NCBI GenBank assembly: GCA_035547915.1
Contig: DASZTS010000073.1
Span: 1 to 17,957 of the forward strand
Reading direction: 5' to 3'
DNA: 17,957 nucleotides
Source: DASSFG01 sp035547915
GTDB taxonomy: Bacteria > Planctomycetota > Planctomycetia > Pirellulales > JAICIG01
Shown: one piece after another, positions 15,189 to 17,957 of the stretch
Layout of the letters: each line of letters begins with the position of its first letter
Numbering within the stretch: position 1 is the first letter of the stretch
Notes under the pieces: model-generated
The model's database searches: none
Told to the model about the DNA's origin: nothing
The model's input: the letters and a program-made list of their open reading frames with translations, nothing else
Made by a program: the position numbers and the translations under genes

Positions 15189-15223
15189 TTAGAGTAACCG
15201 ACCGGATCGGGCTCCGCTTTTAG
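15189..15223 (-). repeat. Palindromic element, internally deleted remnant (copy E)
   Basis: TTAGAGTAACCGAC (15189-15202) matches the TTAGAGCAACCGAC end of copy A. It is followed by CGGATCGGGCTCCG and CTTTTAG, which match scattered internal and opposite-end parts (CGGATCGAGC, GCTCCGG, CTCTTAG). About 65 bp including both hairpin arms are missing. It lies between two plus-strand genes. Confidence 0.6.
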
Positions 15224-15254
15224 GATCGAACGCAGGATACACGGAGGGCGTGCA

Positions 15255-16145
15255 ATGCGACTTTCGCGACTGGCCTTGCCCCTGTTGGTGACATTGTTCT
15301 CGGCCAGCGGCGCCACCTGTCCGCAGGTGGTCAATACCTATGGCGTGACGCAGCCGCGCGTCTTGCCGCCGACGCCGACGATCACCGACGTCATCAATAC
15401 CATCAACAGCAACACCGCCAGGATTCAGTCGCTGGCCACCGACGATGCATCGATCGCCGTTCCGTTGGCGCCCACCCTGAAGGCCCATCTCTATCTCGAA
15501 CGTCCACGCCGTTTCCGTCTGCTGGGCGAGACGATGATCACCGGTCAGGAAGTCGACCTGGGGAGCAATGACGATATCTTCTGGTACTGGATCAAACGCA
15601 GTCCGCAGCCGGCCGTCTTCTATTGCCGGCACGATCAATTCGCCACCAGTCTGGCGCGCAACATATTGCCCGTCGAACCCGATTGGATCATCGAGGCGCT
15701 GGGCATCGTCACGCTCGACCCGAACGGACAGCACAGTGGACCGTTGCGCAGCGGCCAGAGCCGGCTGCGCATCGAAACGGCGGTCGAAACGGCCCGCGGT
15801 CGGATGACGAAGGTCACCGAGGTCGACGAGGCGCAGGGATGGATCGTCGGCCAATACCTCTACGACAGCGAGCGGCGATTGGTGGCCAGTTCGGTGGCCA
15901 GCAGGCACGGCCGCGAACCGACCAGCGGCGTCGTGCTGCCCGGGCGGATCGAGATCCAGACACCCGCTAGCGAGACGGCGCCGCAATTCTCCATGCGGCT
16001 CGATCTGCGGCAGGTGAAGATCAATCAGATGTCCGGCAACCAGGAGCGGCTCTGGACGCTGCCGAGCTATCCCGGCTCGAGTCCCATCAACCTCGCCGAC
16101 CCCAATCTTCGCATGATCGACCCGCGCAACGCGCCGCGGCAATAG
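15255..16145 (+). CDS. Secreted LolA-like planctomycete protein, function unknown
   Basis: 296 residues with a Shine-Dalgarno GGAGGG at 15243-15248. The N-terminus MRLSRLALPLLVTLFSASG is a signal peptide; ATC follows, but the site is a poor lipobox, so a lipoprotein is uncertain. The body contains IQSLATDDASIAVPLAPTLK, AHLYLERPRRFRLLGET, DLGSNDDIFWYWIKR and SGVVLPGRIEIQTP: beta strands with a basic first part, like the curved sheet of LolA-type lipoprotein carriers. I recognise close look-alikes in other planctomycetes, all hypothetical. It probably works in the periplasm or at the outer membrane. It follows the 162-aa gene by 77 bp and precedes apgM by 133 bp, all on plus. Confidence 0.78.
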   Translation: MRLSRLALPLLVTLFSASGATCPQVVNTYGVTQPRVLPPTPTITDVINTINSNTARIQSLATDDASIAVPLAPTLKAHLYLERPRRFRLLGETMITGQEVDLGSNDDIFWYWIKRSPQPAVFYCRHDQFATSLARNILPVEPDWIIEALGIVTLDPNGQHSGPLRSGQSRLRIETAVETARGRMTKVTEVDEAQGWIVGQYLYDSERRLVASSVASRHGREPTSGVVLPGRIEIQTPASETAPQFSMRLDLRQVKINQMSGNQERLWTLPSYPGSSPINLADPNLRMIDPRNAPRQ

Positions 16146-16278
16146 CGGCGCAGGGTTCGATTTGGTAGACAAGAAGGCGTGAATCGCGGCGTCGGCGGGC
16201 GCGGGCGAATCAGACCCCTGCTCGCGAAAAAAAGGCGGTGCCGCGCCGCCCCGCTTCCCCAATACTTGCCAACCGATC

Positions 16279-17478
16279 ATGCACGAACTCACGCGAGAGC
16301 TTTTTGTTAAGAACGACTCGAAAATCGTCCTCCTGGTCGCCGACGGCCTGGGCGGACTGCCGCTGGAACCCGGCGGCCGAACCGAACTCGAAAAGGCGCA
16401 CACGCCCCATCTCGATTCGGTGGCCAAGAAGGGCGTGCTCGGCATGAGCATCCCCGTGTTGCCCGGTATCACGCCCGGCAGCGGTCCCGGCCACCTGGGG
16501 CTGTTCGGCTACGATCCGTTGAAGTACGTCATCGGCCGCGGCGCACTGGAGGCGACGGGCATCGGCTTCGAGTTGGGCCAGAACGACGTGGCCATCCGCG
16601 GCAACTACTGCACGCTCGATGCCGCGGGCAACATCAGCGACCGCCGCGCCGGACGTATCTCGAGCGAAGAGAGCGCGCCGCTGGCGAAGGTGCTGCGGCA
16701 GGTGAAGATCTCGGGCGTCGAGGTGTTCGTCGAGCCGGTGAAGGAGCACCGCTTCGTGGTGGTGTTTCGCGGCGAGGGGCTCGGCGGACACGTGCACGAC
16801 ACCGACCCCCAGAAAACCGGCGTGCCGCCGCTCGACCCGGTCGCGGCCGACGACTCGTCGGCGAAGACGGCCAACGTGGCCCGCGAGTTCGTTCAGCAGG
16901 CCCGCAAACTGTTGGCCAATCAACCCAAGGCCAACGGACTGACGCTGCGCGGCTTCGCGGCCCGTCCCGACCTGCCCACCTACGAAGAGGTCTACGGGTT
17001 GCGTGCGGCGGCGATCGCCGTCTATCCCATGTACAAGGGACTGGCCCGGCTCGTCGGCATGCAGATCGTCGGCAAGGCCGAGACGCTCAGCCAACAGGTC
17101 GACGTGTTGGCCGAGAACTGGTCGAAATACGATTTCTTCTTCCTGCATTTCAAATACACCGACAGCACGGGCGAGGACGGCGCGTTTCACGAGAAGATGA
17201 AACGCATCGAAGAGCTCGACGCGATCCTTCCCCGCGTCATGGCCCTGAATCCCACCGTGCTCATCGTGACCGGCGACCACAGCACGCCCAGCCTACTCAA
17301 GAGTCACAGTTGGCACCCCGTGCCGACGCTCCTCTATTCCGCCTGTTGCCGCAGCGACGACCGCCAATCGTTCTGCGAGCGTGAAGCCGTCCACGGCGGC
17401 CTCGGCCAATTCGAAGCCAAGCACCTCATGCTCCTCGCCCTCGCCAACGCCGGCCGCCTCGGCAAGTACGGGGCCTAA
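16279..17478 (+). CDS. apgM: 2,3-bisphosphoglycerate-independent phosphoglycerate mutase, archaeal type
   Basis: 399 residues. It converts 3-phosphoglycerate to 2-phosphoglycerate in glycolysis and gluconeogenesis, in the cytoplasm, with metal ions and a phosphoserine intermediate. Alkaline-phosphatase-superfamily motifs: IVLLVADGLGGLP (16-28, metal Asp at 22), the catalytic-Ser loop TPGSGPGHLGLFGYDP (65-80, Ser68), GRGALEATGIGFELG, VHDTDPQKTG, HFKYTDSTGEDG with Lys/Asp ligands, and VTGDHSTPS near residue 333 with metal Asp-His. Length is near the usual 400-410. The archaeal-type enzyme also occurs in planctomycetes. The ATG at 16279 has no clear Shine-Dalgarno. A hairpin at 17534-17564 lies beyond the stop. 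Confidence 0.95.
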   Translation: MHELTRELFVKNDSKIVLLVADGLGGLPLEPGGRTELEKAHTPHLDSVAKKGVLGMSIPVLPGITPGSGPGHLGLFGYDPLKYVIGRGALEATGIGFELGQNDVAIRGNYCTLDAAGNISDRRAGRISSEESAPLAKVLRQVKISGVEVFVEPVKEHRFVVVFRGEGLGGHVHDTDPQKTGVPPLDPVAADDSSAKTANVAREFVQQARKLLANQPKANGLTLRGFAARPDLPTYEEVYGLRAAAIAVYPMYKGLARLVGMQIVGKAETLSQQVDVLAENWSKYDFFFLHFKYTDSTGEDGAFHEKMKRIEELDAILPRVMALNPTVLIVTGDHSTPSLLKSHSWHPVPTLLYSACCRSDDRQSFCEREAVHGGLGQFEAKHLMLLALANAGRLGKYGA

Positions 17479-17533
17479 CGTACATTAGCGCACGCGCTCC
17501 GCCGTGGCGGAAGCTGCCCAATCGCTAGCGCTG

Positions 17534-17564
17534 ACTGCGCTCGGTCGATGAAACCGAGTGCAGT
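17534..17564. terminator. Strong hairpin between convergent genes (possible terminator)
   Basis: ACTGCGCTCGGT (17534-17545), loop CGATGAA, ACCGAGTGCAGT (17553-17564): a 12-bp stem with one non-Watson-Crick pair (G-T). It lies 56 bp after apgM. There is no T run, so it may be a Rho-assisted or processing structure. A second, weaker palindrome TCCGCC-GT-GGCGGA sits nearer to apgM at about 17499-17512. Confidence 0.5.
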
Positions 17565-17645
17565 TCGTGCGGTGGACGATGCCAGCCGATGCCCGGTGAG
17601 GGGGGCGGTGATTTGTTGGCGGTCACAACTTGGTTGCCTGCCGAA

Positions 17646-17828
17646 TTACTCGTCCACCCTTTCGTTGTAAAACGAGAGACGCTCCCGGATTTGGGACCAC
17701 TTATCTTGCGAAACCAAGTCGTAGTTCCGAAGACGCCCCAGCAGCTTCCGCGATGCTTCCACCAAACGTTGGCGCAACTCGGCCACCCGAGCAATGTAGT
17801 GTTCAAACTGCATGGAACTAGCCCGCAT
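17646..17828 (-). CDS. Small helical protein, function unknown
   Basis: 60 codons from the ATG at 17826-17828, or 55 from the ATG at 17811-17813 (MQFEHYIARVAELRQRLVEA...). Composition is charged with regular Leu/Val spacing (AELRQRLVEASRKLLGRL), then RNYDLVSQDKWSQIRERLSF, so one or two amphipathic helices are likely, perhaps a coiled coil or a small DNA-associated protein. GGTGAG lies just before the first ATG but rather close. An overlapping frame (17525-17890) is Cys/Trp/Ser-rich and less likely. No homologue is recognised. Confidence 0.5.
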   Translation of the reverse strand: MRASSMQFEHYIARVAELRQRLVEASRKLLGRLRNYDLVSQDKWSQIRERLSFYNERVDE

Positions 17829-17851
17829 TTCTCACCGCCCCCATAGAAAAA

Positions 17852-17916
17852 GGCCGCTCCATCTGGCATAAGTTGGTCTTGCACAAACAACTTTGGCCAT
17901 TTGCATGGAGGCGGCC
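17852..17916. repeat. Large imperfect inverted repeat upstream of the small helical gene
   Basis: GGCCGCTCCAT (17852-17862) pairs with ATGGAGGCGGCC (17905-17916), and inside it TGGCATAAGTTG pairs with CAACTTTGGCCA (10 of 12), leaving a loop GTCTTGCACAAA. Arms are about 24-29 bases with small bulges. It sits 24 bp upstream of the first ATG of the small minus-strand gene. It could be an operator, a leader RNA structure, or the end of a small mobile repeat. Confidence 0.5.
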
Positions 17917-17957
17917 TCGTGGCAACAGAGTGTAGCGAAGTCTCGTTCGATTTTCAC

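Noticed and set aside
16230..16250. A7 run plus GGCGG/CCGCC hairpin that looks like an intrinsic terminator on the minus strand
   Set aside because: The stem is only 5 bp and no minus-strand gene reads toward it; probably chance in GC-rich leader sequence.
15189..17280. Long minus-strand frames opposite the LolA-like and apgM genes
   Set aside because: Antisense to conserved coding sequence, and composition typical of complementary-strand shadows.
17488..17528. Integron attC-like site after apgM (TTAGCG ... CGCTAGCG with an inner palindrome)
   Set aside because: No GTTRRRY-type core site, no gene-cassette array and no integrase; better read as a plain palindrome.
17525..17890. A 121-codon minus-strand frame overlapping the small helical protein
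   Set aside because: Cys/Trp/Ser/Pro-rich with no regular structure; the overlapping 55-60 residue frame has much more protein-like composition.

Overview
The window looks like chromosomal DNA of a high-GC planctomycete, probably Pirellulales-like. This rests on gene content: a BlaI/M56 regulator pair with carboxypeptidase-regulatory-like domains, a Tat-exported Gfo/Idh/MocA oxidoreductase, very small one-helix membrane proteins with 'RRPRF-x-LRTLL' type N-termini, an archaeal-type phosphoglycerate mutase, and several conserved hypotheticals I recognise as planctomycete-like. No 16S rRNA or tRNA gene was seen, so the taxonomy is inference.

Layout. The left edge (1-131) is the C-terminal end of an IS4-type DDE transposase. 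Next come a small phage-type gene on the minus strand (312-545) with its own intrinsic terminator, a 740-bp gene-poor stretch with repeats, and a CPA2 cation:proton antiporter (1289-2728, +). The minus-strand block 3036-7582 is a regulator operon: blaI is followed by a 1,367-residue membrane metalloprotease of the BlaR1/M56 type, whose long extracytoplasmic part ends in a TlpA-like thioredoxin domain. A strong promoter with an inverted repeat lies in front of blaI. A further minus-strand block (7986-11984) holds a secreted carboxypeptidase-regulatory-like protein, two tiny membrane proteins (one frameshifted), a Uma2-like protein and a frameshifted GNAT acetyltransferase. An exported Gfo/Idh/MocA oxidoreductase (12193-13626) and trmL (13827-14288) follow. 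On the plus strand are a zinc-ribbon protein, a second conserved hypothetical, a secreted LolA-like protein and apgM (14356-17478). A small helical protein on the minus strand and two large palindromes close the window.

The most unusual feature is non-coding. A family of about 100-bp palindromic elements recurs at 496-600 and 825-927 and, truncated or diverged, at 2946-3033, 13725-13830, 15189-15223 and 10727-10856; a short related end lies at 641-677. Full copies have imperfect terminal inverted repeats (TTAGAGC...GCTCTAA) and two internal hairpins. The stems are kept by compensatory changes between copies, and the 8-nt loop of the second hairpin is nearly constant (CGTGAAAC). Several copies sit within about 12 bp of a stop codon, and one runs into the 5' end of a small gene. 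This looks like a MITE- or REP-like element that may act as a two-way terminator or 3'-end structure.

Functionally the genes are mixed: one signalling operon (BlaI-M56), transport (antiporter), RNA modification (TrmL), glycolysis (ApgM), and exported proteins of unknown role. The frameshifted genes, the transposase end and the repeats suggest that 1-1,000 and 10,400-12,000 are the more fluid parts.
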